Positions 22,901 to 32,931 of a stretch of 64,000 nt of DNA are shown here, piece after piece (within the stretch, counting starts at the first letter, position 1; each line of letters starts with the position of its first letter). The notes below the pieces were generated by a model. The model saw only the letters and a program-made list of their open reading frames with translations, was not told the DNA's origin and searched no databases. Made by a program: the position numbers and the translations under genes. This stretch comes from Gnetum montanum (Eukaryota; Streptophyta; Gnetopsida; Gnetales; Gnetaceae), in the NCBI GenBank assembly GCA_015680685.1, contig MNCI01029667.1, positions 81,243 through 145,242 on the forward strand. Reading direction: 5' to 3'.

Positions 22901-25450
22901 AACATTTTGTTGAAATGCTCGGTTAAATTTATGTAGTTTGGAATGGCACTTTCAAATCCTTTGGATGGAACCCGTAAAGAAGGCACAGTTGGTAGACCTC
23001 TTCCTGGAGTGCAGGTTCATTTTTGCTTTCTTCTGATAATTTTCTTGATTTGTGTTCTTCTGCCATTAGCGTATAGTTGAAAATGCCCTTACAGTTTTCT
23101 GAAGAAAACAAGAGCAGAAAGTGCACTTTAAAATGCTATTCTATGAGAGCATATACATTCCCTGGGGCTTTTAATAGAAAACTAATGAAATAGTACTAGT
23201 TAAAAACTGGTACGTAGTATCAGTGTTTAGCCTCTGCAAAATGAAAGGGTCTGAACATTGAAGCATTTTACAATGATAGTGAACTAATACAACAATTTGT
23301 TGCATAAGAAGATTGTGATCGATGAAGTGCGTCTTGTTGGTAAGACTTTGTTACTTGCATTTTGCATATTACAGGTTCAATTCCGAAAGGTTATAATATG
23401 ATATAAAAAATCGTCTGAAAAAATGGATGGAACCGAATTTTGTTGAATAGATCCCCGGTCTCCACATGGATGTAATAAAACACTTGTTCTAGCAAAATAC
23501 TTCATAATTGTGGGATTAGTTTTTTTTTGTTTTTCTTGCTTGTTTGTTTTATTAGATAGATTTTTAATAAAATGATCAAGTTGTATCCAGCTTTTTAGCA
23601 ACCATTCCTACGTTTGAGAAGATGATTACATGTAATTTAATTGGAACCCTAATTTTTGAAAGTAGTTTTAAGCACGTAGCAAAGTACTCATCAATCAAAA
23701 AACCCATTGGAATCCTGAAACTTGCCTTATAATAAAAAAATTGCAATTTTGAGTATGCATTTGATTTCTTATTTTAAATCACTATTGGTTTTTTAATCTA
23801 CATAGAGTTAGTATCTATCGCATGTTTATTTTCTTCCCATTTTCTTATTGAATTTCTCCAGGTAAAAATATTAGGAGATAATGCAAATTCCTCTAATGAA
23901 GGTGAGCTCTGTGTAAAAAGCCCATCAATGTTCAGAGAATACTGGAAACAACCTCAGGTACACTTAAATTTGCACAACCAAACAATATTTTAAAATAGAA
24001 ACTGGTAGCATTTTGTATCTTTCCAGTTTGTTCAGTATTTAGCCAGATTTATGTTTATTAAAACATGAAACCATACTAGTTTTGGATATTCTCTAGATTA
24101 GGTTATTGGAAATTTGTCTTACTTTTTTATAGTAAATAGAATAGTCATTCTGGACTAAATACCAAAAATAATCTTTAAAAGTAGGTTGTCTGTAGGTGTG
24201 TACTTCTGAAGAGCTCTAGAATAGTTTTGACTTAAATTTCCAACTTCATTATTGATGTCCACCATTGCAAAATGTTTAGTCTAAACTAAAAAATTAAGTC
24301 ACTATCTATTTCCTTTCATTTTTTTATTAATATGCAACCCTCACAGGTGACGAAAGATTCATTTGGAGATGATGGCTATTTCAGAACTGGAGATACAGTG
24401 AAAATGGATGCTGACGGGTACTACGTCATATTGGGACGTATGTAATCTTTTTGACAAACTTGATTTCATTTTCTAATGTTAACTCTCTGGTTTCTCATTT
24501 GCTGACGTGGATGCTAAAAAATGAAGAAAGAAAGAATTAAAATGACATAATTCCTAATAGCCTACTTTGAATCCAATGAATTGTTTCTGAATACTAAGAT
24601 GCCACACAGCTGACACAAGTTAGGATAAATATGATAGTTTATATCCTGTGCAAGCATGTTGCGCCACGATAACCACTTTCTTGAATATATAGGTACCAAT
24701 GTTGATATATTAAAGGTTGGTGGGTACAAATTGTCTGCCCTTGAAATTGAAGCACTTCTCCAAGATGTGAGTATAGTAAAGCACAAAAAGGATGTTTTTT
24801 TTTTTTGGAATTTAAAATCTGGTTGGATTCATAGCGAATAATAGATGCCTCACATTAACTTATTAATTATGGCATGTCCTAACGTCTAATGATTTTGATA
24901 TCATATCCGTCTGCAGCACCCAAAAATATCAGAATGTGCTATTCTTGGCCTGCCAGATGAAGATTATGGAGAAATCATTTGTGCTGTTATTGTTTTAGAA
25001 AAAGAAGCAGGAGACTCTGATCCTCTAGTTAACTTGCAAAATCTGCAGAACTGGGCCAAGGACAAACTTGCTCCGTACAAGGTTCTAAATATTTTTTTAT
25101 ATTTTCAATAATTTTTTACTAGTGTGTTTTGTAGAGTCATTTTCAATCTTTTTCCACTTGCATGAATGAAATGCTATGGTAGAGACCATTGTTTACTGTT
25201 TCTGATTTCCATTTATATGTCTCAGATTCCTCAGAGGTTACATGTGTGGGAGTCCTTACCACGAAATGCCATGGGCAAAGTAAGGCTTATTTCCATCATT
25301 TCTCCATGATAATTTTATAAATGCATGGCTTCTCGAAGTTTAACTTTCAGGACTATTTGTAATATAAAAGTCTTTGATACCTTATTGCTTTGTTTAACTT
25401 GCCAGGTGAACAAAAAAGAACTGAAGCAACTTCTACTGAAACAGAACTGA
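4838..25450 (+). CDS. AAE13: Malonyl-CoA synthetase (acyl-activating enzyme 13 type), 17 exons
   Basis: This AMP-forming ligase joins malonate to CoA, feeding malonyl-CoA in mitochondria and possibly cytosol. Exons: 4838-4972, 14982-15122, 15452-15634, 16628-16823, 16922-17010, 17974-18043, 18181-18233, 18417-18524, 20156-20254, 22712-22804, 22937-23014, 23862-23957, 24347-24437, 24693-24766, 24917-25081, 25226-25279, 25406-25450. They sum to 1770 bp: 589 residues plus TGA, all phases compatible. Visible motifs: P-loop [11 protein letters not shown] (residues 227-237), [13 protein letters not shown] (about 268-280), ERYGMTE (383-389) with NPLDGT just after, as in MatB/AAE13 enzymes, YFRTGD (458-463), [12 protein letters not shown], and the catalytic-lysine motif RNAMGK ending at K575. 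Intron 6 is AT-AC; the others are GT-AG. Exon 1 is the least certain, being 10 kb away: it is in phase 0, matches the next acceptor, and encodes a basic Ser/Arg-rich presequence. The inner ATG at 14991 could start a form without it. No stop or frameshift is seen. Confidence 0.93.
5775..7592 (-). mobile_element. LINE fragment: reverse transcriptase and 3' part (left piece, antisense in AAE13 intron 1)
   Basis: On the - strand, 7038 down to 6602 encodes non-LTR RT blocks: [12 protein letters not shown], then [10 protein letters not shown] (the usual YADD box reads FAND), then [19 protein letters not shown] and [12 protein letters not shown]-terminal Cys-rich piece lies at 6062-5775 ([12 protein letters not shown]). 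At 5808-5860 a 33-bp unit is duplicated in tandem. Frames are broken. The 5' half continues on the far side of the copia insertion, at 10718-12060. Confidence 0.8.
7593..8097 (+). repeat. copia 5' LTR
   Basis: Starts TGTTAAGTATTGTG and ends CATTCCAACA, immediately followed by ATTGGTATAAGAG. That is a near match to the initiator-Met tRNA primer site (TGGTATCAGAG) used by most plant copia elements. Confidence 0.9.
8211..8711 (+). pseudogene. copia gag N-terminal part (UBN2-like), truncated
   Basis: An open stretch of 166 codons carries the copia gag core: an [19 protein letters not shown] block, then [18 protein letters not shown] and a KVNKVM motif. This matches the gag-polypeptide (UBN2) family pattern of 'W..L...Y' and 'Y......L'. 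It ends TIDEFY, where a normal gag would continue to a zinc knuckle. The same DNA shifts frame into the RT start ([19 protein letters not shown]), marking the deletion junction. Confidence 0.75.
8700..10078 (+). pseudogene. copia reverse transcriptase and RNase H, broken
   Basis: Blocks in order: [22 protein letters not shown] with [25 protein letters not shown] with YQPEGF (8935-9000), [13 protein letters not shown], the catalytic [52 protein letters not shown], the RNase [13 protein letters not shown], and the tail [12 protein letters not shown] (10078). At least two frame changes and internal stops (after SKYE at 9358 and near 9860) make it inactive. A purine-rich tract (AAGGAGGGAA) precedes the 3' LTR. 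Confidence 0.88.
10197..10717 (+). repeat. copia 3' LTR
   Basis: TGTTGAGTATTGTG...CATTCCAACA, aligning end to end with 7593-8097. It differs by scattered substitutions and small indels, including a T15 run at 10471 and a duplicated 'gagtttaactc' block near 10380. Confidence 0.9.
10718..12060 (-). mobile_element. LINE fragment: apurinic endonuclease part (right piece)
   Basis: The - strand from about 11720 encodes [20 protein letters not shown] followed by ARVG, the catalytic block of LINE-type endonucleases. The domain end (FTGNQGNS followed by an IDFLLF-like block) lies about 11270-11180. Between the two halves of the domain a SINE is inserted at 11350-11518. Together with 5775-7592 this is one LINE of at least 3 kb, antisense to AAE13. 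Stops and frame changes are frequent. Confidence 0.72.
11350..11518 (-). mobile_element. tRNA-derived SINE with 18-bp target duplication
   Basis: On the - strand the 169-bp insert begins near GAGCGATGGTAAGGTGC (box A-like), then AGTTTGAGCTTAGG (box B-like), and ends GTGACGATCCTTATC. Flanks 11332-11349 (aataccctactgatttgt) and 11519-11536 (aataccctagtgatttgt) are direct repeats with one mismatch. They sit at the point where the LINE endonuclease frame is interrupted. A truncated relative lies at 50466-50572. Confidence 0.82.
12061..13000. other. AAE13 intron 1 DNA, unassigned
   Basis: AT-rich sequence with one open stretch of 112 codons (12447-12785) that I do not recognise; it has no family motif. 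It may be the 5' part of one of the adjacent LINEs. Confidence 0.3.
13001..14370 (+). mobile_element. LINE C-terminal fragment (zf-RVT region), sense strand
   Basis: Two pieces flank the 265-bp tandem repeat. About 13140-13240 reads like the LINE stretch after RT ([15 protein letters not shown], then MMFGSGI). About 13948-14330 carries a zf-RVT-like zinc-binding block (GRLPTNEHL, then [13 protein letters not shown] and a CQCSF piece). The usual tail follows, [18 protein letters not shown]. Stops interrupt it. Opposite strand and different sequence from the LINE at 5.8-12 kb. Confidence 0.6.
13341..13870. repeat. 265-bp tandem duplication, two copies
   Basis: Blocks such as 'ggccaac', 'aaataatatatattttgtc', 'gggcctgat', 'agagccatgtaactt' and 'acttaattaca' recur at a fixed spacing of 265 bp (for example ggccaac at 13348 and 13613). 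The copies have diverged by point changes. The pair interrupts the LINE tail, so it probably arrived as, or from, a small non-coding transposon. Confidence 0.8.
16128..16240 (+). repeat. tRNA-like SINE remnant in AAE13 intron 3
   Basis: A box A-like segment (gggttaaaaggcatgt, from about 16139) is followed about 30 bp later by a box B-like tgttcaattcc at 16178-16188. The tail contains 'attatataaaaaatgatata', echoed after the similar unit at 23331. Degenerate; no target duplication was found. Confidence 0.45.
18044..18180 (+). other. AAE13: U12-type AT-AC intron (intron 6 of AAE13)
   Basis: The exon-6/exon-7 boundary has no GT-AG solution that preserves the conserved MHHVHGLF stretch. An intron beginning ATATCCTAC and ending CTCAC restores it exactly (CAT C / AT GTT CAT). 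The 5' site matches the U12 consensus ATATCCTT at 7 of 8 positions. A branch-site-like CCTTAGC lies about 12 nt from the 3' end, the short distance typical of minor-spliceosome introns. There is no long pyrimidine tract. Confidence 0.88.
18811..18827. repeat. (GA)n microsatellite in AAE13 intron 8
   Basis: Eight and a half uninterrupted GA units. Confidence 0.95.
20400..20640 (-). mobile_element. Tandem dimer of tRNA-derived SINE modules in AAE13 intron 9
   Basis: On the - strand, two modules about 102 bp apart each carry Pol III-like boxes. The better one has box A TAGCTTAGTGGTAAGG (20522-20507) and box B GGTTCAATTCC (20479-20469). The other has box B GGTTCAATTA (20580-20571) and a decayed box A near 20620. 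The connecting text (CATGGGTTCAATT...TGAGTTATAT) is shared. Neither folds as an intact tRNA, so a tRNA gene is not called. Confidence 0.7.
20690..21920 (-). mobile_element. RTE-type LINE fragment in AAE13 intron 9
   Basis: The - strand shows [11 protein letters not shown] (about 21670-21637), then after a stop IIWXVLKR. The open piece 21601-21236 follows: [39 protein letters not shown], and the catalytic [16 protein letters not shown], then [20 protein letters not shown]. The LHQGS, MDELT and SKGLRxSRTKxEYME signatures are those of plant RTE-clade LINEs. Antisense to AAE13. The 5' part is missing and stops are present. Confidence 0.85.
23325..23425 (+). repeat. tRNA-like SINE remnant in AAE13 intron 11
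   Basis: Box A-like gtcttgttggtaagac (23331-23346) and a perfect box B, ggttcaattcc (23374-23384), followed by 'ttataatatgatataaaaaatcg'. It resembles the unit at 16128-16240. Confidence 0.5.
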
Positions 25451-26629
25451 GATATCGCCTGGCAGTCTGCTTTCAAACCAGAAGCTGGAGTTGATTGATA
25501 GAGCTGTGCTTCCCTGATGACCCCTGTAATATGTTTAAACTGGGAATGGCATATGGAAAACCTGAATAACTAATTCATTGCTTTGATGCTCCTATTGCTC
25601 CAACTATGACAATTGTCATATCAATATATTTTTCATTTGGAAACATTCTATATGCAAATTGGAGTATTTTTCGTGAACTAGATGCAAGCGAACCTAAAGC
25701 CCTCTTCTTGGACTATTTTTCTTGCATAAATAACTATTGATCAAGAATTCTGTACAAATATAATATGGTATTTTTTTAATTTTTAAATTTAGTTAAGGTA
25801 GATAGAGCCAAAGAAAAGGAAACACCTTAATACAGCCCAACAATTAATTTGTGAAAAAGAAGAAGAATTACAACCCAATGGACAGTTCCTGGGTAAAAAG
25901 GTCCTTTGGTGTCTATAATACAAGGAAAAAAAAAACAGCAAGTACCAGCAAATTCAATGTTTTTTTTTCTGAAGCATTCATATAAATTGATCATTTTTAC
26001 AAGGGCCTCCTAAAGTTTTATGTTGAAAAAGCAACTAATGACAGGGTGAGGTTTTCATACAATAATGAAGTCAACAAAGGATTTATCATTATACCAAACT
26101 TGATAATATGTTTCATATACAATGCAAGCTCTATTGTTCTTGTTGTTCATCTTAGCCTTATCTCGATAAAATGGGGTTAGATAAATGAGTTCTTTTTTGC
26201 TATTCACTTTATAACGAGCTAAATCTTTGTTTATTTGCAGATTTTTCAAATCATTTTCAATAATTTTTTACGATGTCTTCTTTTTTGAAATAGTGAATTT
26301 GTCACTAGACTTGCTTCTTTACCCATACTCATTCATGATGTGAGAACCTTTGTCTACTTTCACAAGATCTAGGTAATGATATTGTGTGTCATTTTTGGAA
26401 GATGCCTTAACAAGCCCTTGTCCATTTTCCACGGCAACCAAACCTTATGATTGCTGCACATCACATCTAAGGAATGCTCTAGCATTTGCAAAATGCAAGC
26501 TCTTTTATAAAAGAATATTACACAACCAGTCCTATCCATGAAATTCCATTAGATCATGCAATCAATGCTTAACCATCCTAGTGGGAACGCTTTAACAAAG
26601 CTACCATTGAATTTCATGAATATTCCCAC
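25451..26629. other. AAE13 3' UTR and intergenic DNA
   Basis: The first few hundred bases after the TGA at 25448-25450 should hold the 3' UTR; AT-rich stretches near 25620-25640 could serve in poly(A) site choice. No further gene or recognisable element is seen up to the LTR at 26630. Confidence 0.4.
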
Positions 26630-27449
26630 TTGGACTAGTGGTAGCTTTGTCATATATGGTTTAGTCCAAGGCATATGATAATTGATGTTGTTATGGCCTT
26701 ATCGTAATCTTGATAGTAATGGAAAAAGTAATTCTTTAATCTAACTAACAAGAAGGTAAATTTGAACTAGCCTAGAGCGATGAGCATCCAGTCTTAGCTT
26801 ACCGTACAAATCTTTGGCTCATGTAATTGTTACTAGGTTACGAAGCGTGATGCTACTAGGCGAACCAAGCTATAACACTATGGGATTACAAAATGATTAT
26901 GCTTAAACACTCGAAACTAGTCGTACTCATTTTGTTTTACTAATAAACAAGTAAAGTAAAATACTTGGAAATGTAAATGATTGAAGAAAATAGTAAAAAC
27001 TCCACTAAGTAAAATAGTAAAACTAAGTGGATGTAGCAATGATGAAAAGCAATCTTGATCTTTGTTTCTGAACATGAACTATGCCCAAGTACACTTCACT
27101 CAAATAAAAAATTCATACAACTACTCAACACCACACTACAAGCATTTACTCTATCGCTAAAGCTACGAAAACAGAGTGCAAGAGTCTACCTAAGGATGGA
27201 ATGAATGTTTTACGAATCTATAAATCTAAGTGTTGTATTTATAGGCTGCACACATCCCACAATATTGGATCTATGATGACGTAGCATGTGCTACGATATC
27301 GAATAAACAACATCGTAGATATAATATTGCTGTTACGATATCTTGGTGGATAAAAATTGACATTTGGTCAAACAGATGAGATATAGCATCAATGATATTG
27401 TAGATGTGATGTAGCATCAAAGATATCTGAGCCAAGTGATGATTTATCA
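26630..27449 (-). repeat. 3' LTR, truncated
   Basis: Aligns with 33048-33860 from 'ttggactagtggtagctttg' onward, ends ...GATTTATCA, and is followed on the + strand by ttccccacaattgac. That is the complement of a G-rich purine tract as expected beside a 3' LTR of a - strand element. It lacks the first 115 or so bases including TGATGAG. Confidence 0.8.
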
Positions 27450-27626
27450 TTCCCCACAATTGACTAAAAACTTGTCCTTGAGTAAACAAAAGGAGGAACA
27501 AGTTCTTTACAAAATATTGGAAAGCTATGGGATTATTGACTAACTCTAAGTGCCATAGTGGTGTGTACAAAAATGACACAGTTATATGACAAAACAAAAA
27601 TAAAATTTGAAGTGGCTTGATGTAGT

Positions 27627-27933
27627 TCATATTTTGGACCGTGGTGGCTCTTCCATTAGCTTCTTCTCTCTATTGTCTGGATTTAGGAAAGTTTTCCCTC
27701 TTCTGTCCTTGTCTTTTTCTTTTCCATATGTCCTCTCTACTAAGTATGGCACAAAGACTCCTTTGATTTTGACTGTTGCATTGGCCTCTTTATTTCGCCA
27801 AAATTCGTATGTTTTTCCTAAGTACCATTCTCTGTTGTTGGTTCGTGTGGGCCATAATAGATACACTTGGAGTTGCATCTTTACAGCTTCCAGGTTGTGA
27901 AGGTCCTCCTTCTAGTATTCTCTTTGGGACCAT
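27627..27933 (-). pseudogene. Remnant of extra downstream reading frame (MxPKR type)
   Basis: Starts M-V-P-K-R at 27933, directly after TTGCAG, and runs with frame changes to about 27627 (block with REWYLGKTYEFWRNKEAN). The counterpart in the 53-62 kb element starts at 56193 with M-A-P-K-R, also directly after TTGCAG, and contains a matching TWYLEEIYQF block. It lies after the spacer and before the purine tract, the position env-like frames occupy in plant retroelements. Function unknown; no known domain recognised. Confidence 0.45.
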
Positions 27934-30099
27934 CTGCAATTAATCAAGAGCTTAGGATTACCAAAATGTTTTCATCAATGCTTAATTGTTCATAATCCTT
28001 CTTGTACTATTGGTTAGATCAAGTTCTTATCATCTTATGATTATAGAGTTAGAAAAATTGCAGGTGTTATATCTTTTAAATTGCAGATGATATGATAGTA
28101 GGTGTTATATCTTTTAGTTATTTATGACCTTCTATCATTTTCCTTGCTTATTATGGCCTAAAATAGTTGATATGGTCTACTAGGAGTATTATTTGAATCT
28201 TTCTGGCCTTAGTTTGATTGATTAACTTTGAGGTTCTTATTATCTCCTTGCACTTACATTTTTTAATATCTTCTAGGCATTATGAATTTGTGGCTCAAAT
28301 TTTCATTCACTTATATCATGCAATGAAACCTGCCCATGCACCTCCCCCCTCTCCCCACGACTAAGTTGAGTGCTCCGGGATCAACAAGATTGAAGAATTT
28401 TGGAAATCAGTGCTATGAGGATGAAGTTAAGGCTTTTGGAAGCTAGTGCACAAGAAGGTTGAGAAAAAAATTGCAAAAACTTCACTTTGCTACAAATGAG
28501 AGAAATGAAAATTTTCACCAACTCCCATGTGTATGTATACTATTTTTATGTGCATGACATCGTAGATCAAACATCATAGATACGCCATTGTAGGTGCCTA
28601 CAACATCGTAACTATGACATCACCATTAAAAAGTTCAAAATTTTCATTGATTTTTCTTGGGAAAAATGAGTTCGATGAAATGTCTAGAAGATGTAAAGCT
28701 TGTCTAAAGGGTCATGGGCCATGAGTGATGCACAATTTTCAACAATTTAGCATTCAAGGTTCATGAAGAAGGAATCTTGAGTAATGAAAGTTTATAGTAT
28801 GGATAAGAAATGGATAATGAATTTTTTATGTATAGATAGATTATTAAATGATATGGAAAGCTTATTAGATGTTTTGGAAGGCACAAGATGATGCGGAATT
28901 GCTTGGCAAGTATGAAATACAAGAGCTATACAAGTGGGTCCTCCCCAAAGCAGGCTATAGCCCCTAATGCCCTTGTATAACCATGTCCAAAAGTGCCCTT
29001 AGGCACTCAAGGAGTTGAATATAAGACATACTTGTTTAGCAAAACACACATGTTAGTATCACCAGATTGGAAAAATAATGCTATATTATACAAAACCACA
29101 AGTTATGATTAAATATACAGTGAGGTGAGATGGACTAAAGAAGGGATTCTTGAACTTGGGATGTGAGGTGTCTTACCATAGGCATAATGAATTCTTGTAT
29201 TTTATTAGTGGTTAAAGTAATTATTAGTCTTTCTATTCAAGATTCAAACCAATTCTAGACCACATTCTAGTGACATCGCATTATTTCATCTCTTGGAATT
29301 ACAACTGTAAGACAACCACTAATGCAAGAAGTATCATCACTTGGCGTATTGTCCAAGGGAGGAGTTTATTCATGGCACTTTTTATTTTTCTAGATTCCTA
29401 AGAAGCCGCCTACCTTCAAACATGGGTAACATGTCTTTCTAGTGGGACCCCTAGAAATTTATTCTATTCATGAATTTTATTTTTATTTGTGTCAACCTTA
29501 CAAGAGGGCTACCTTCAAGCATGGGTAACATGTCTTTCTAGTGACATGGTAAGGCAACACTTATTGTACTCTTACTCCCATTTTTTGTTAGATCTACAAG
29601 GATATAATACAACCTTAGCAACATGATACAACATACAGTAGTGGTCTAAGAGATTCCACAAGTTCCCTTGATGTGACACCCTTCACATTCCCCCTTGGTT
29701 CTTCACTTTTTTATCCAAGCATAATGATCACAAGTTTATTCTTAGTTTGATGATGGAAAGAATATCATTATGGCCATGGTAAGAACCTCTTATTATTGAA
29801 ATGAGTGGATGGATGGTGTGGTCTCACTGTATAGATAATCAATCCCTTATGATTGATAATATAGAGAAATCTTCACCTTGTTGGGACTACATCTTGCCTT
29901 ATTTGATGTGTTTTATTGAAAATTGACAAGAATATGTACAAGGAAAATGAAAACAAAGTATGAAAAAGATAAAAAAGAAGATAGTAAAAATGGAAAAAGA
30001 TGAAAAGATATCAAAGAATGTGAAAATTGGTAAGAAATGTGAAAAGGCATAACAAAAAATTATAAATAAAAAAGAAATTGTAAAACAAAAAGGTTAAAA

Positions 30100-32830
30100 A
30101 ATGCTTATTAGTTCCTTAATCATGATTGGTATCTCCCCCATGATTGAACTCATGGATGAGTGTTCGGAAAATGGACCCTAGTTCCCTTGGACCATACACT
30201 TGAGGTTTCTCACTTACCATTCTTAGCAACTTAGTTTTTTGATTATTTTCCCATGTAATCTTGATGGTAATTGAATTTTGATCATCTAAGTCATTAGTTC
30301 CTCTTCCTATTGGGGTATGATTATGATTTAGTATTTCCATTTGTAAGTTCTTAGTTGGGGTCATTTCCTTAAAATAGGAGTTAATAAGCGATTTAGATTG
30401 TTCCATGCATGTTTTGGACAATTGAACATTCTCAATTGTTGGCCATTGGGTGTCTTTTGGTTTAGTGGCCCCTGCTCTCTCTTTTGCACATACTTTTCTT
30501 TTACATTTAGTATGGATTGGTGTCATGACTATGTTGGCATTTTGAAGTGCTAGTCCACAACTACACCCTTTATCATTAGTAATGCATGGAATTGCCTATC
30601 TTTCCACAGTGATAGGTTCATCTATTATGTTTTGTATTAGAGTAGTAATGGGTATTGGCTCTTGTGTCAGATTGGGAGACATTGTTTTGGTGAGTAATGA
30701 TGTTGCACTTGGTTGGCCTTGTGCGAGTTTTGATGAGCTAGTAGGTCTATGAGTTTTGTGCTTAGGTGCAAAAACTATCTTAAAGAAAGGATGTTTTCGA
30801 GACTTTTGTTGAGATCTACTAACATTATCATTTACTTGTATGTTCATAGCCCAAGTGGCATTCTTCTGTTGATGTTGTGGTGCTAATCCTTCTTGTATTG
30901 GTGGTGGTGACATATGGTGGAGGGAAGTATGAAAATATTGAGGATGTTGTGCAAGATAAGAGGTTTAGAATGGTGATCCCATAGGAGATGTTGTGGGTTG
31001 ATGATATTCAGGAGAGTGGTAGTAGTGATTTAAAGTAGAGGAGTTAGGACTAGTTGGAGAAACATGTTCTTGAACATAATATCCATGTGGATCCAACTGA
31101 CAATAAGGGTAGTGCTGGATTGATGATGACATCCCCCATGACTATGGGTTTTGCCACTGCAGTTGATAGTAATTTTAAGGCTGATAAGAAGTCCCATTAG
31201 GATAGTATGGTTGGTTTTAGGACTATCTATAATTACCTTGTGAAAAAGGTAATTTCCTAGGCATTTGCTTTTGTATGAACTTGGAATTCAAAGCAAAAGC
31301 CCACTACTCCTGTAGATGTAAAATGATTGGGCAATAGCCCTTTGGATAATCATATAAGCATATGTCGCATCCATCATCCTCTTTTGTGGTTGATTCTATA
31401 GCCTCTTCTTCTATAGTCATTTTTCCTTTTTACCGATAAGTGTTCCTACTTGTTTCGTTGGTCTTTTTCCTCTTTTGGTGTTCACTTGATTCTTTCTATG
31501 CTACATTCTCCCCTATGATTTTCAAGTACGTTGTAACTTTCTCGTCCATCAACTCCCACATCTTATCTAGCGTTTCTTTGATCTCAACGATAGCCCTTTG
31601 TATTGGCAAGGTTTGTTGTGAAATCAACTCATTGAGAGCTTCGTCTTTTTCCTTATCATGCATATGGACTTGTTTGAAGAGTTGGTTCCTAGTTATATTC
31701 CTCTACATTCTCTCATTTACATAGCTCTCTCTCTTCTTTTTCCACTTGCTCAACTAGCCTTTGTATTTGACGGGCTTTTAATTTAGATAATTGTCCTTAG
31801 GCATAGATCCCAAGGGTCTTTCTCGTTGGGGTACGAAGCCCATCTATGATGTGGAGAAGCTACTCTTTTTGAGAAAACCCATGGCTTGGACATTTATGCA
31901 GTAGAGAATAGTATCTATCTAAGGCCATATACAACGATTCATGATTTCCTTGATTCCACCCTTAGACTTTTTTCTTAAATTGAACACTCTCTTATAGGTT
32001 TGGTATTTCTCGTTGAAGAGCTCAAGAATTGTGGACCATCGGTGGATTGAATTTGGCTCCAATTATCTATAGCAACTTTTGGCTTCTTCTATTAGTATCC
32101 TAGGAAAGAGCTTAAGCTTTTGTCACTTACCCTCAATGTTCTACAAGGTGCAAGCATCATGGAAGGTTTGTAAGTGATGTTGTGGATCAAAGTTATAGCC
32201 TCCCTTAAATTTAGGAATATTATTCATGTTAAGCCATTTGATGTGACTTTCCCTTTGATGCCTATGGGGTATTCTAACTACCTCTATTATCTACATCATG
32301 CTCCTAGTAGCCAACAAGGGTTCATCATCATTAGACATGTCATGGTGATGATTTCTATGTATATTTGTCTAATTATGATGATCTCATCTATGCTAACTTT
32401 GATGCTCTCGTCTATTTCTATTCTATCTTCATCTTGACCCCTTAGTATATTTCTATCTCTATACCTGCGTTCATCTTCATCAGAACTAGATGTTAAAGAG
32501 GAGAGAGGAAGATGGGAAACTACAAGAATTGTCATGGCTTCTATATTTTCTCCTATGATCCCTTATTCTATCTTTTCTAGGTTTATAGGAGGCCCTCCTT
32601 GGTCTAGGACTTACTCCATCTTCTCTAGGATTATTTGCATTAGTTGAACGTAGTCTTTGACTGTAGTAAGGGTCTAATTAAGCATCTAAAACCCCTGCTT
32701 GTGGTTGTTTACTCCATTTTTTCTTAGTATAGGTCCTATCATTTCTCCTACTAGTGTTTTCATCATATAATGCATTATTGGCCCTATGTGAAGAAGAGAT
32801 GGTTTTTTTTATAATGTGTGTGACTTAAAA
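30100..32830 (-). pseudogene. gypsy gag region, broken
   Basis: The block at about 32250-31800 aligns with the gag of the first element (560-300): a 'GSKEIMN'-like opening and INVQAMGFSQKE, then a HIIDGLR-type motif. Upstream lies a Ser/Arg-rich N-terminus (from about 32800) and downstream Pro/Lys-rich open pieces (30913-30596, 30526-30116) with no recognised domain. Many stops. Confidence 0.6.
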
Positions 32831-32910
32831 TATTAATGTTCTGTACAAGATAGATTGTTAATATGTTTATAGAGATCATGTATAATATAACTAATCTAGA
32901 TCACTAGCAC

Positions 32911-32930
32911 CATCCCTAGCAACAACGCCA
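32911..32930 (-). other. Primer-binding site, tRNA-Asp type
   Basis: Reads TGGCGTTGTTGCTAGGGATG on the - strand, close to the complement of the 3' end of plant tRNA-Asp. It adjoins the LTR end at 32932. Confidence 0.75.
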
Positions 32931-32931
32931 A

